49,059 nucleotides of DNA, taken from an uncultured Alphaproteobacteria bacterium (GTDB lineage: Bacteria; Pseudomonadota; Alphaproteobacteria; Rs-D84). Below, piece by piece: positions 8,601 to 18,324 of the stretch (its first letter is position 1; each line of letters begins with the position of its first letter). The notes below the pieces were generated by a model. It searched no databases, was not told the origin of the DNA, and worked only from the letters and a program-made list of their open reading frames with translations. The stretch covers positions 1 through 49,059 of the forward strand of contig CAKQGH010000007.1 of NCBI GenBank assembly GCA_934232895.1, read 5' to 3'. The position numbers were made by a program, and so were the translations under genes.

Positions 8601-9419
8601 ATGAACCAAAACAAATTATCATCTGTTTATTCGTTGGTAAAATCGGCAATAGCGGCGGCGGCGTTGCCAATCATATTTATATACATTATGATTGCAAAGC
8701 CTGATTACACCATTATGAATGCCATGGGACATATTGTTGTGCCGGTTGCAACCGCCGTTGGCGATTTAATTACATGGCCGGTGCGCGCCACGGGAAATCT
8801 GATTTCTAATATTCACGAATTGGCCACATTGCGCAGTGAAAATGAAGAATTGCGTGTGCGTCTGGATGCGGCATTACAGAATAAAAATATGTGTGATGTG
8901 GCAATTGCCGAAAATCAAAAATTATCGCATGAATTAGATGTTGTGCGCGCAACGCCGCGTGGTACGGTTTTGGCCGATATAATTCATGATAATGCGGCAT
9001 TTCACCATAACACATTTATTATAAATCGTGGTGTACGCGATGGTATGGCGCGTGGCATGGCGGTTATATCAACCGATGGGTCGTTGGTTGGAATTATCAG
9101 TGACACCGCGCCAACATTTTCGCGTGTGCGCGCGTTGACCGATTCCGAATCAAACATTGCCGTGCGTGTGGCGGGGTCTGAAATATATGGTTTTATGTCT
9201 GGGACCGGTGGCGCAAATCCGACAATTGGATTTTTCAGTGACCCTGAATTTGAACCGACCCCCGGCGTGCAATTGATTACCAGCAACATCAGTGGTGTTT
9301 TACCGGCGGGGATATTTGTTGGGAAACTGATAAATGACAGTGATGTTCGCGTATTGCCGGCCTCGGAAATATCGCGCGTAATTGTTTTGCAATTCGATAA
9401 ATCGAACGAATATAAATGA
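8601..9419 (+). CDS. mreC: Rod shape-determining protein MreC
   Basis: This bitopic inner-membrane protein links MreB filaments to the elongation wall-synthesis complex. About 272 residues from ATG 8601: a short cytoplasmic stretch, one membrane helix (about residues 12-35, AAAALPIIFIYIMIA), a coiled-coil with heptad Leu/Glu pattern (about residues 70-110, LRSENEELRVRL), then the beta-rich periplasmic domain (from ADIIHDNAAFHHNTFIINRG). The upstream ATG at 8565 overlaps the predicted promoter, so the start at 8601 is preferred. It overlaps mreD by 4 nt (ATGA). mreB lies elsewhere (22974-24023). Confidence 0.93.
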   Translation: MNQNKLSSVYSLVKSAIAAAALPIIFIYIMIAKPDYTIMNAMGHIVVPVATAVGDLITWPVRATGNLISNIHELATLRSENEELRVRLDAALQNKNMCDVAIAENQKLSHELDVVRATPRGTVLADIIHDNAAFHHNTFIINRGVRDGMARGMAVISTDGSLVGIISDTAPTFSRVRALTDSESNIAVRVAGSEIYGFMSGTGGANPTIGFFSDPEFEPTPGVQLITSNISGVLPAGIFVGKLINDSDVRVLPASEISRVIVLQFDKSNEYK

Positions 9420-9874
9420 AAGAAAATATAATAAAATTTTTACGCACCGCATTTCCATTTATAATGGTTATTGCGTTGTGGCGATTGGCCCTGCCCGTGT
9501 GGAATCCGGCGGGGGTGTTGGCGTTGATACCAATATTTTTCTGTTCATTTGTGCAACCCGTGCCATATTTTATGGGCATGGGAATATTGTTCAGTTTTTT
9601 AATCGATTATAATTCAAACACATTATTTTTCTGGACGGCGCTGTATTGTTTTGTTTATGCGATAAATGGTTTTCAAAATTACATAGATTTAACGCGTGCG
9701 GCAAATCGTGCGATTGTTCCGTTTATGATATATTTTGGCGCGGGTATTTTGTTTTTAGTACTGACCCATTTTGGTTGGGCGGTGTTGGCGCGTGGGTTGT
9801 GGACATTTATTTGGGCCGCAATATTATACACGCCAATAGTTATGTTGATTCAGGGGGCACGCGATGATAGATAA
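9416..9874 (+). CDS. mreD: Rod shape-determining protein MreD
   Basis: A 152-residue polytopic inner-membrane protein with about five hydrophobic segments, the size and location typical of MreD between mreC and the PBP2 gene. MreD sequences are weakly conserved, so the assignment rests on hydrophobicity, length and gene order. It overlaps mreC by 4 nt and mrdA by 11 nt, indicating translational coupling across the elongasome operon. Confidence 0.85.
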   Translation: MKENIIKFLRTAFPFIMVIALWRLALPVWNPAGVLALIPIFFCSFVQPVPYFMGMGILFSFLIDYNSNTLFFWTALYCFVYAINGFQNYIDLTRAANRAIVPFMIYFGAGILFLVLTHFGWAVLARGLWTFIWAAILYTPIVMLIQGARDDR

Positions 9875-11645
9875 AGAGGTTGCCCGCACATTTGACCGTC
9901 GCGCCGCGTTGTTTTTAACCGCGGGCAGTGTTTTAACATCTGTATTGATATTGCGTATGTTGCAGATGCAGGTTTTTAACTATCGCGAATACACCAAAAA
10001 AAGCGAAAACAATTCATTTCGTATTCGTATGAATATGCCCCAACGCGGTCGGATTTTATCGGCGTCTGGTGCGCCTATTTCGCGTGATGCGCCAATATAT
10101 CGGATATATATCGTTCCCGAAGAGGCCGAAGACCTGGACGCGTTGATTGATACCGTATCGGCGGAATTAAAATTGAATGCAAAACGCGTTGCAAAAATTC
10201 GCGCGCGTATAAAAAAGCAACCGCGGTTTCAACCAACATTGGTCAGTGAAAATACAAATTGGGAAAAATTGGCTAAATTACAGGCGCGAAACCTGCCCGG
10301 GTTGCGCGTGGCCAATGGATATGCGCGCGTATATGAAATGGGCCCCGCCGGCGCCCAGGTGTTTGGGTATGTTGGCGCCCCGGACAGACCCGTTGCCAGT
10401 GCGCCGTTTTTTACAACTGGAATTACCGGATTGGAAAAACGTTTTAATGATGAATTATCCGGCACGCCCGGTCAGACGGTAATGATAACCAATGCCACCG
10501 GTCGCGTCACGGGCGAAGATAAATCGCAATACATTGCCCCAATCGCGGGCGATGATATTAAAACAACCATAAATGATGGTGCGCAACGCGCGTTGTACGA
10601 CGCATTGACGGCGCATCGTGCGGGGTGCGGTGTTGCGATGGATGTTGAAACCGGTAATATTTTGGCAATGGTTTCAACACCCAGTTTTGACCCAAATGAA
10701 TTCGGTGCCGACGATGGTGATGAATATATTGCGTCGTTGCGAAATGATACGGCCAAACCATTTATGAACAAGGTGGTCGAGGGCCTGTACCCACCCGGGT
10801 CAACATTCAAAATAGTTGTTGCGCTGGCTGGGCTGGAATCGGGCGCAATTACACCAAATGAAAAAATATTCTGTCCGGGGCATTGGGACTATGGCGATCG
10901 GCGCTATCATTGCTGGGAATCCCACGGTCACGGTTGGGTTGATTTGGCCGGTGCATTGAAACATTCGTGTGACATATATTTTTACCAGGTTGCACTGCGC
11001 ATTGGTATTGATGCAATTCGCGCCATGGCGGTAAAATTGGGATTCACCGAAAAATATATGGATGGTATTTTATCGCGCGAAATGGCGGGCGTTATTCCCG
11101 ACCGATATTGGAAAGAAAAACAAATCGGGTATCATTGGGTTCACGGTGACACCATTATTTCCGGTATTGGCCAGGGATTTATTCTGGCTAATTGCCTGCA
11201 ATTGGCGGTAATGATGGCGCGTACGGTTTCTAATCGTGTGGTTATGCCGCGTTTAATGGTGACGGATGCCAAACCGAAATTTGATGCATTGGGGTTGCAG
11301 ACAAAAAACATAAAATATGTTCTGGATGGCCTGGAACAGGTGACGCGTCCCGGTGGAACCGCCGCCGGCAGTGCGATAAATGTTGGTGGTGCAAAAATGG
11401 GCGGCAAAACCGGAACATCCCAGGTGCGCAGTATTTCCAAGGCCGAACGCAAAAGTGGTGTTTTGACCAATGAACAATTAAAATGGCACATGCGCAACCA
11501 CGGGTTGTTTGTTGGATATGCACCAACCACAAATCCTAAATATGTCGTATGTGTTATTACCGAACACAGTGGTGGCAGTGGCCAGGCCGCACGCACCGCA
11601 GCAACAGTGATGCGCAATTTATTGGGTGGGAAAAATAAAAAATGA
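9864..11645 (+). CDS. mrdA: Penicillin-binding protein 2 (elongation transpeptidase)
   Basis: This class B PBP cross-links peptidoglycan during cell elongation. The protein has 593 residues: an N-terminal membrane anchor (about 14-34), a pedestal/dimerisation domain, then the transpeptidase. The active-site motifs are STFK (about residue 312, in PPGSTFKIV), SCD in place of SxN (about 368, in KHSCDIYFYQVA, as is common in PBP2) and KTG (about 514, in GGKTGTSQVR). It overlaps mreD by 11 nt and rodA by 4 nt. It acts with RodA, MreC and MreD, all encoded beside it. Confidence 0.96.
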   Translation: MIDKEVARTFDRRAALFLTAGSVLTSVLILRMLQMQVFNYREYTKKSENNSFRIRMNMPQRGRILSASGAPISRDAPIYRIYIVPEEAEDLDALIDTVSAELKLNAKRVAKIRARIKKQPRFQPTLVSENTNWEKLAKLQARNLPGLRVANGYARVYEMGPAGAQVFGYVGAPDRPVASAPFFTTGITGLEKRFNDELSGTPGQTVMITNATGRVTGEDKSQYIAPIAGDDIKTTINDGAQRALYDALTAHRAGCGVAMDVETGNILAMVSTPSFDPNEFGADDGDEYIASLRNDTAKPFMNKVVEGLYPPGSTFKIVVALAGLESGAITPNEKIFCPGHWDYGDRRYHCWESHGHGWVDLAGALKHSCDIYFYQVALRIGIDAIRAMAVKLGFTEKYMDGILSREMAGVIPDRYWKEKQIGYHWVHGDTIISGIGQGFILANCLQLAVMMARTVSNRVVMPRLMVTDAKPKFDALGLQTKNIKYVLDGLEQVTRPGGTAAGSAINVGGAKMGGKTGTSQVRSISKAERKSGVLTNEQLKWHMRNHGLFVGYAPTTNPKYVVCVITEHSGGSGQAARTAATVMRNLLGGKNKK

Positions 11646-12787
11646 CACGACAAACACGCGTTTCTAATGCCAATATGATGACACTGTCGGAAAAATTATC
11701 ACGATTTTCCGTTGCATTGTTCATACCAATGTGTTTGGTTCTGGCAACATCCATAGTTGTGTTGTTTTCGGCCGGTGGCGGTGCGTGGCGACCATTTGCG
11801 TTGTCACAATTGGTAAAGATTTTATTGGGCTTTGGCGTGTTTTTCTTTGCCGCGTTTACGAACATAAAAACATGGATTAAATCGGCGTACGTTATTTATG
11901 CGATTGCGCTGGTAATGATAATTTTGGTCACATTTGTCGGGCATACCGGTATGGGTGCCCAGCGGTGGTTAAACCTGGGATTTATTCATATTCAACCATC
12001 AGAATTTATTAAAATTGCGCTGGTGCTGGCATTGGCGCGGTATTTTGCATGGATGAATTCTGTGGAATTGTCCCAGATAAAAAATTACCTGGTACCAATT
12101 GCAATGTTGTTGGTGCCGTTTGGTCTGATTGTTGCACAACCAGATTTAGGCACGGCATTGTCAATGGGAATGATTACTGTTGGTGTGTTCTATATAGTTG
12201 GCGCACAAAAGAAATGGTTTATCATCGCAATTATTTTGGGCGTAATTGCAATGCCGGCGGTTTGGTATGGTGGTCTGCATGAATACCAGCGCGACCGAAT
12301 TATCACATTTGTAAATCCTGACCATGACGCAACGGGCGCCGGTTGGCAAATAAACCAGGCAAAAATTGCATTTGGTTCCGGGGGTATGACGGGCAAGGGA
12401 TATTTGCGTGGCTCGCAATCACAACAATCATTTTTGCCAGAAAAACAAACCGATTTTATATTCACAATGCTGGGCGAAGAATTGGGATTTATCGGCGCGT
12501 TTGCGTTGATTGCGGTGTATACTTGGATAATTTTGGTGCTGTTTTGGTGCGCAAAAACATGTCGGAATCGATTTGGGCAACTTATCTGTTTTGGTTTTAT
12601 GTTGAACTTTTTCATTTATTATTTTATAAATATTTCCATGGTGCTGGGGCTGATGCCGACCGTCGGTGTGCCATTGCCGTTGATGTCTTTTGGCGGCAGC
12701 AGTCTGTTATCGCTGATGTTTGGATTTGGTCTGGCCCAGAACGCACATATTCACAAAGATCAACAATTATCTGCCAAGGGGAGTTAG
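11642..12787 (+). CDS. rodA: Peptidoglycan glycosyltransferase RodA (SEDS family)
   Basis: This multi-spanning SEDS glycan polymerase works with PBP2 in wall elongation. The 381-residue protein has about ten hydrophobic helices. Family signatures include the QPSEFIKIALVLALARY segment, QPDLGTAL, and near the C-terminus GVPLPLMSFGGSSLLSLM. It overlaps mrdA by 4 nt. topA starts 6 nt after its stop codon, so the replication genes probably share the transcript. Confidence 0.96.
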   Translation: MTRQTRVSNANMMTLSEKLSRFSVALFIPMCLVLATSIVVLFSAGGGAWRPFALSQLVKILLGFGVFFFAAFTNIKTWIKSAYVIYAIALVMIILVTFVGHTGMGAQRWLNLGFIHIQPSEFIKIALVLALARYFAWMNSVELSQIKNYLVPIAMLLVPFGLIVAQPDLGTALSMGMITVGVFYIVGAQKKWFIIAIILGVIAMPAVWYGGLHEYQRDRIITFVNPDHDATGAGWQINQAKIAFGSGGMTGKGYLRGSQSQQSFLPEKQTDFIFTMLGEELGFIGAFALIAVYTWIILVLFWCAKTCRNRFGQLICFGFMLNFFIYYFINISMVLGLMPTVGVPLPLMSFGGSSLLSLMFGFGLAQNAHIHKDQQLSAKGS

Positions 12788-12793
12788 AAGACT

Positions 12794-15055
12794 ATGAATT
12801 TACTGATTGTGGAATCACCATCCAAGGCGAAAACAATTGAAAAATATCTGGGCGCGGGCTGGCGCGTGATTGCGTCGGTTGGGCATGTTCGCGACCTGGT
12901 GCCGGAAAATGGCAGTGTTGATACCACGCATAATTTCGATATGAAATGGCAAATTATGCCTGGCAAGGAAAAACAAATTAAACTGATTACGGACGAATTA
13001 AAAAAGGCCGATGCAGTGTATTTGGCGTCCGACCCTGATCGCGAGGGCGAGGCCATTGCATGGCATATTCTGGATATATTAAAGGCGAAAAAGGTTCTAT
13101 CTGGCAAGAAAGTTTATCGTGTCGCGTTCCATGAAATTACGAAAAAGGCCGTGCAAAACGCAATTGAACATCCGCGCGAAATTGACCAGAATTTGGTTGA
13201 TGCATATATGGTTCGTCGCGCGTTGGATTACCTGATTGGGTTTGGTATTTCGCCATTGCTGTGGCGGCGCAATCTGGGTAAATCGGCCGGTCGTGTGCAA
13301 TCGGTTGCGGTGAAATTGGTCGTTGATCGCGAACGCGAAATAGAAGCATTTAAACCCGTTGAATACTGGTCACTGGGTGCGGCATGTAATGCAAACAATG
13401 CGACATTTAATGCAAATTTAATTTCGGCGGCGGGTAAAAAAATTGAAAAGATGACCATTGGGAATAAATCCCAAATGGATGAAATCTTGTCACAAATCGG
13501 CACACCAGAAATCCCATGCACGGTCATTGCAATTGACAAGAAAAAAACATCGCGTCGTGCCGCCGCACCATTTACCACCAGCACCCTGCAACAGGAAGCG
13601 GCGCGTAAATTATACTTTGCGTCAAAACGCACCATGGCAACCGCCCAGAAATTGTATGAACAGGGTTTAATCACATATATGCGTACGGACGCGACAAATC
13701 TGTCGGCGGATGCGGTAAATGAAATTCGCGCGTACATCGGTCGCACATACGGCGATGCGTTTGTACCCCAAAAACCGAATATTTATGTCACTAAATCCAA
13801 AAATGCCCAGGAAGCGCACGAGGCAATTCGCCCAACACACTTTGATGGTGCGGCACCGAAACTGACCGGGGACGAGGTCAAGTTATACGACCTGATTTGG
13901 AAACGAACAATCGCATGTCAAATGACCAATGCCGAATTTGACAGTGTTGCCGCAGATATTGAAAACAATGCACACAGCGCGATTTTCCACGCCGTTGGCA
14001 CCACGCGCACATTTGATGGATTTATGCGTGTTTATACCGAATCACGCGATGATGATGCGGATGCAAACGAATCAAAATTGCCACCATTGTCGGTGGGTGA
14101 CGCGGTGACAATAACTGAATTGACCCCTGAACAGCATTTCACACAACCACCCGCCCGTTATACCGAGGCGTCACTGGTTAAAAAATTGGAAGAATTGGGA
14201 ATCGGTCGTCCATCAACGTATGCAACAATTATGTCAACGATTGTTGACCGTGGTTATGTTGAACAAGATAAACAACGTCGTTTTCATCCGACATCGGGCG
14301 GATGGGTTATTGCGGCGTATCTGGCCAAATATTTTGATGAATTGGTCGATGTGAATTTCACCGCAAAGACCGAAGATACCCTGGACGATGTATCAAATGG
14401 TAAACAGGATAAAATCGCCGCACTGCGCGCGTTCTGGACACCGACCGAGGGTATGATTGATGGTGCGCGTGGAGTAAAAACAACCGAAATTATTGACCAG
14501 ATAAACAGTGTTATGCACAATCACTTGTTCCCGGATGGTAATGACAAATGTCCAAAGTGTGGTGGAAAACTGGGGATAAAATTATCAAAATTTGGTGCGT
14601 TTATTGGGTGCGAAAATTATCCAACATGTAATTACACCCAACGTTTATCGGATGTCGCCGCACCAACATCGGACGCGGCGGACGCCGCGACAAAGCCCGC
14701 AAATACATCGGTTGACCTGGGCGATGGCATTTCGTTCCGCGTGGGACGATTTGGCCCGTATGTGACCGATGGCGCAAAAAACGCCGCGGCAAAACAATAT
14801 ACGGCGGAAACAATCACACTGGACGTGGCGCGTGAATTATTGGCGGGTGGTCCCAAAAAGGCCGAGCCAATCGAACTTGGTAAAAATCCGGCAACAGACC
14901 AGATGATTTACTTTTACCCGACCGGCCGCTATGGCGCATATATTTCGTCAAATCGCGTAAATGTATCGGTCAAGGAACAACCCGACCTGGCCACTGCGAT
15001 TGAATTGATAAACAACAAGAAGCCGTCTACCCGGTTTCGCAAGAAAACAAAGTAA
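12794..15055 (+). CDS. topA: DNA topoisomerase I
   Basis: This type IA topoisomerase relaxes negative supercoils. The 753 residues start with the TOPRIM domain (LIVESPSKAKTIEKYLG; acidic triad in ASDPDREGEAIAWH near residue 76). The active-site Tyr is in GLITYMRTDATNLS (about residue 294). One C4 zinc ribbon is visible (CPKCGG...CENYPTC, about 585-615), followed by C-terminal topo repeats. It is shorter than the roughly 850-900 residues common in proteobacteria because fewer C-terminal zinc modules are present. Its stop codon overlaps the dnaG start (TAATG). Confidence 0.96.
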   Translation: MNLLIVESPSKAKTIEKYLGAGWRVIASVGHVRDLVPENGSVDTTHNFDMKWQIMPGKEKQIKLITDELKKADAVYLASDPDREGEAIAWHILDILKAKKVLSGKKVYRVAFHEITKKAVQNAIEHPREIDQNLVDAYMVRRALDYLIGFGISPLLWRRNLGKSAGRVQSVAVKLVVDREREIEAFKPVEYWSLGAACNANNATFNANLISAAGKKIEKMTIGNKSQMDEILSQIGTPEIPCTVIAIDKKKTSRRAAAPFTTSTLQQEAARKLYFASKRTMATAQKLYEQGLITYMRTDATNLSADAVNEIRAYIGRTYGDAFVPQKPNIYVTKSKNAQEAHEAIRPTHFDGAAPKLTGDEVKLYDLIWKRTIACQMTNAEFDSVAADIENNAHSAIFHAVGTTRTFDGFMRVYTESRDDDADANESKLPPLSVGDAVTITELTPEQHFTQPPARYTEASLVKKLEELGIGRPSTYATIMSTIVDRGYVEQDKQRRFHPTSGGWVIAAYLAKYFDELVDVNFTAKTEDTLDDVSNGKQDKIAALRAFWTPTEGMIDGARGVKTTEIIDQINSVMHNHLFPDGNDKCPKCGGKLGIKLSKFGAFIGCENYPTCNYTQRLSDVAAPTSDAADAATKPANTSVDLGDGISFRVGRFGPYVTDGAKNAAAKQYTAETITLDVARELLAGGPKKAEPIELGKNPATDQMIYFYPTGRYGAYISSNRVNVSVKEQPDLATAIELINNKKPSTRFRKKTK

Positions 15056-16677
15056 TGGCAAATTACGATAAAAACTTTACCGATGAACTGCGCACGCGAT
15101 TGTCAATCGTGGATGTGGTGTCACGGCGCGTGCCATTGACGAAAAAGGGTCAAAATTACTGGGGATGCTGTCCGTTTCATAATGAAAAAACGCCCAGTTT
15201 TTCCGTGAACGAGGACAAGGGTTTTTATCACTGTTTTGGTTGTGGTGAACACGGCGATATTATTTCGTTCACAATGAAATCTGAAAATGTCGGGTTTGTT
15301 GACGCAATCAAAGAATTGGCCGATATGGCGGGTATGAAATTGCCCGAATTCAAACCGCGTGATCCGGCGGCCGTCAAACGCGAAGAATCATATTTTGATA
15401 TCACCGAACGGGCGGCTGCGGAATACCAAAAACAATTATTCACGCCCGCGGGCGCGGTTGCACTGGAATACATACGTGGACGCGGATTTACCGACGACAT
15501 GATAAAAAAATATCGTTTGGGGTATGCGCCAAAAAATAATTTAATCGCAAATAAATTTGTGAATACCAAGCAAGATATTTTAATCGGCACGGGCCTGTGT
15601 CGGCGCGGCGAATATGGAATGTATGATTTCTTTCGCGATAAATTGATGTTTCCGATTTTTTCTGCCCGTGGCCAGGTTGTGGCGTTTTCGGGGCGCAGTC
15701 TTGATGGATCCGAGCCCAAATACATCAACACGGCGGATACGGAAATATTTCATAAACGTAAAACGATTTTTGGATTTAACTTTGCCCGCGACAGCATACA
15801 TCGCAACAATCGCACCATTATTGTCGAGGGGCAAATTGACGCCATACAAATGCAGTGTCACGGTTTCCCCGAAACGGTCGCGCCATTGGGCACGGCCCTG
15901 ACCGAAGATCACATTGCAATCCTGTGCAAGGCGAACAGAAATATCGTATTTTGCTTTGATGGTGATGCCGCTGGGCAAAAGGCCGCGGCGCGTGCGGCGA
16001 ATCTGGTCCTGCCGTTTATTCATGATAATTCGGATGTCAGATTTGCGTTTGTGACCGGCGGCAAGGACCCCGATGAAATCCTGAAAAAATCGGGCGATGC
16101 CGCAATGCGCGCGATTATTGATAATGCAACGGGCCTGACCGATTTTATATGGGATATTGCGAATAAAAATTATATTGTATCAACACCGGGTGGTCGTGCC
16201 CAGGCGGAAAAATTCTTGAAATCCCAGACCGAGAAAATTACAGACCCCGCCCTGCGCGCGGAATACGAAAACGAATATAATTCGCGTAAATTTAACCAGT
16301 GGCACAAATGGTCACGCAAATCAAATGCGCCTGAAATTGCGGTGCCGGAAATTGACGCAATTACGCGCAACACATTGGTGTTTATTACAAACAAGTATCC
16401 GGAAATTGCCGAACGCTATGCCGAATTTTTGGGAACATTGAACATATCACTGGACGGTGATGCGCCGGAATTAAATCTGGATGCGGCGGCTGCGGAAAAG
16501 TATATTGTTTCATTAAAATTGCAAAATTATTTGAAACGACTGCGCGCCGAACAGCAAGAATTGACCGCGACAATGCTGGGCGAAAATGCATCCAATGATG
16601 TTGCGGAAAAATTATCCGTCGTGAATTCTGAAATTATTAAATGCCAGGATAAATTAGAAATGCTGATTACAATGTAA
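15055..16677 (+). CDS. dnaG: DNA primase
   Basis: It synthesises RNA primers at the replication fork. The 540 residues begin with the CHC2 zinc domain (GCCPFHNEKTPSF, then HCFGCGEHGD, residues about 38-70). The RNA polymerase core with TOPRIM follows (VEGQIDAIQM about 255, CFDGDAAGQKAA about 300), then a short C-terminal DnaB-binding region. It is at the short end of the family, mainly at the C-terminus. It overlaps topA by 1 nt. Its last codons and the convergent mnmG 3' end together form a terminator hairpin, and the two genes abut without any intergenic base. Confidence 0.96.
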   Translation: MANYDKNFTDELRTRLSIVDVVSRRVPLTKKGQNYWGCCPFHNEKTPSFSVNEDKGFYHCFGCGEHGDIISFTMKSENVGFVDAIKELADMAGMKLPEFKPRDPAAVKREESYFDITERAAAEYQKQLFTPAGAVALEYIRGRGFTDDMIKKYRLGYAPKNNLIANKFVNTKQDILIGTGLCRRGEYGMYDFFRDKLMFPIFSARGQVVAFSGRSLDGSEPKYINTADTEIFHKRKTIFGFNFARDSIHRNNRTIIVEGQIDAIQMQCHGFPETVAPLGTALTEDHIAILCKANRNIVFCFDGDAAGQKAAARAANLVLPFIHDNSDVRFAFVTGGKDPDEILKKSGDAAMRAIIDNATGLTDFIWDIANKNYIVSTPGGRAQAEKFLKSQTEKITDPALRAEYENEYNSRKFNQWHKWSRKSNAPEIAVPEIDAITRNTLVFITNKYPEIAERYAEFLGTLNISLDGDAPELNLDAAAAEKYIVSLKLQNYLKRLRAEQQELTATMLGENASNDVAEKLSVVNSEIIKCQDKLEMLITM

Positions 16678-16693
16678 TCAGCATTTAATTTTT
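16658..16693. terminator. Terminator stem built from the coding ends of dnaG and mnmG
   Basis: A perfect 13-bp inverted repeat (AAATGCTGATTAC 16658-16670, loop AAT, GTAATCAGCATTT 16674-16686) is followed by AATTTTT on the plus strand. It contains the dnaG stop codon (16675-16677) and the mnmG stop codon (16678-16680). Each arm therefore encodes the C-terminus of one of the two convergent proteins. Confidence 0.8.
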
Positions 16694-18321
16694 CGCATTA
16701 CAACCATAATACCCGCCGGTGTCATGCCCGGGATTCGCGACAGTGCGGCAATGTTTTCCGGACGCGCCGCGGTCAATTTTTCAACCAATTCGTTGGTCAG
16801 CCCAGGCATATTTGCGTAATCTATATCGCGCGGAATCTTTAATTCCATATCACGGCGCAGGGACGCAATCTCGCGCGCGTTGCGTGCGATGTATCCGGCA
16901 TAGAATTTATCGTTTTCATCTATTTCCGCCGCATGCAGTGCCATTTTTGCGTTGCGCACGGCGGACGTAATCAGGCCGCACACCGTCGCCATATCGCCCA
17001 GGCGTGCGATTGCATTATCCGCGCGCAGGTTCAATCGATATTCTGCGCGTGATGAAAACATACGATACGGTTCGTCTACCCCCAGTGTCGTAATGTCATC
17101 AATCAATACACCAATCATTGCGTTCGTGCGATTTAAATTTAACCACGGCGCATTCAATGCCCGTGCGGCGGCGTTCGCACCGGCAACGATACCTTGGGCG
17201 GCGGCCTCTTCATAACCGGATGTGCCATTTATCTGGCCTGCAAAAAATACGCCCGGCATGTCGCGTGATTCGAGTGTTGTATTCAGTGCGCGCGCATCAA
17301 TCGCATCGTATTCAATTGCGTATCCATATCGCGCAACGCGTGCGTTTTCCAGCCCCGGAATCGTGCGAATCCACGCGTCCTGGATATCTGCACCAAAACT
17401 GGTTGAAATGCCGTTCGGGTAAATTAAATCGCTGTTTAATCCCTCGGGCTCTAAAAAAACATGGTGGGACGTATGGTCTGGGAAACGCATGACCTTGTCT
17501 TCCAAACTCGGGCAATAACGCGGGCCGGTGCCACGAATATCGCCATTATACATTGGCGCATTTGCGATATTGTCGCGAATTATTTGATGTGTCTTTTCGG
17601 TTGTATGCGTGATATAGCAAACGGCGCTGTAATCGTTATTCGCATTTGGCGCGGAAAACCAATCGTGCGGGTTGTCACCCGGTTGCAATTCACATACGGA
17701 AAAATCAATACTGTCGCGATAAATACGCGCGGGCGTTCCCGTTTTCAGGCGTAACAGATTAAAACCGTTTTCACGCAATACGTCTGATATCACGGTATCG
17801 TTATCCTGGTATGTGCCATCGTCTTGCAGTCGTCCAGACGCAATCTTTTCATTTCCGCGCGTGACGAGTCCCCCCAAAAATGTCCCGGTGGTCAGCACGA
17901 TTGCGCGCGCCGAATATGCGCCATTTACAATTTTATTTTGTAAATCCAGTGATACAACCTTTTCAAATTGGATAGAAAGGTTCGGCAATTCGCCCAAATT
18001 TTTCACCACCGCATAGTGGTACATTTCGCGGTCGATTTGTGCGCGCAATGCGCGCGTTGCCGCGCCATGTGACGCGTTCAGTGTTCTGAAATGAATTCCC
18101 GCCGCGTCCGCTGCGCGTGGCATAACGCCACCCATCGCATCAATTTCGGCAACCATTTGTGATTTACCGGGACCGCCAATACTGGGGTTGCACGACATCG
18201 CGCCCAGGTCTGTTTCGCGTTGTGTCATCAGCAATGTGCGCGCACCACGACGCGCGGCGGCCGCGGCCGCTTCGACGCCCGCGTGTCCACCACCAATAAT
18301 GATTACATCAAATTCGGTCAT
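16678..18321 (-). CDS. mnmG: tRNA uridine-5-carboxymethylaminomethyl modification enzyme MnmG, compact form
   Basis: This FAD-dependent enzyme acts with MnmE to modify the wobble uridine of several tRNAs. It starts with the dinucleotide-binding motif IIGGGHAGVEAAAAAARRGA and has CNPSIGGPGK and GPRYCPSLEDK. Its length of 547 residues is short: about 620-630 is usual. The N-terminal and C-terminal signatures (DYANMPGLTNELVEKL, SRIPGMTPAGIMVVM) are present, so about 65 residues are missing from the helical region around residues 440-460, not from the end. It is the last gene of the minus-strand series metG-queH-fabD-fabG-mnmG, 3 nt after fabG. mnmE is not in the window. Confidence 0.94.
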   Translation of the reverse strand: MTEFDVIIIGGGHAGVEAAAAAARRGARTLLMTQRETDLGAMSCNPSIGGPGKSQMVAEIDAMGGVMPRAADAAGIHFRTLNASHGAATRALRAQIDREMYHYAVVKNLGELPNLSIQFEKVVSLDLQNKIVNGAYSARAIVLTTGTFLGGLVTRGNEKIASGRLQDDGTYQDNDTVISDVLRENGFNLLRLKTGTPARIYRDSIDFSVCELQPGDNPHDWFSAPNANNDYSAVCYITHTTEKTHQIIRDNIANAPMYNGDIRGTGPRYCPSLEDKVMRFPDHTSHHVFLEPEGLNSDLIYPNGISTSFGADIQDAWIRTIPGLENARVARYGYAIEYDAIDARALNTTLESRDMPGVFFAGQINGTSGYEEAAAQGIVAGANAAARALNAPWLNLNRTNAMIGVLIDDITTLGVDEPYRMFSSRAEYRLNLRADNAIARLGDMATVCGLITSAVRNAKMALHAAEIDENDKFYAGYIARNAREIASLRRDMELKIPRDIDYANMPGLTNELVEKLTAARPENIAALSRIPGMTPAGIMVVMRKIKC

Positions 18322-18324
18322 TTA

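Noticed and set aside
16678..18321. Frameshift or truncation of mnmG
   Set aside because: The frame is open throughout and both terminal signatures are present, so an internal shortening explains the length better.
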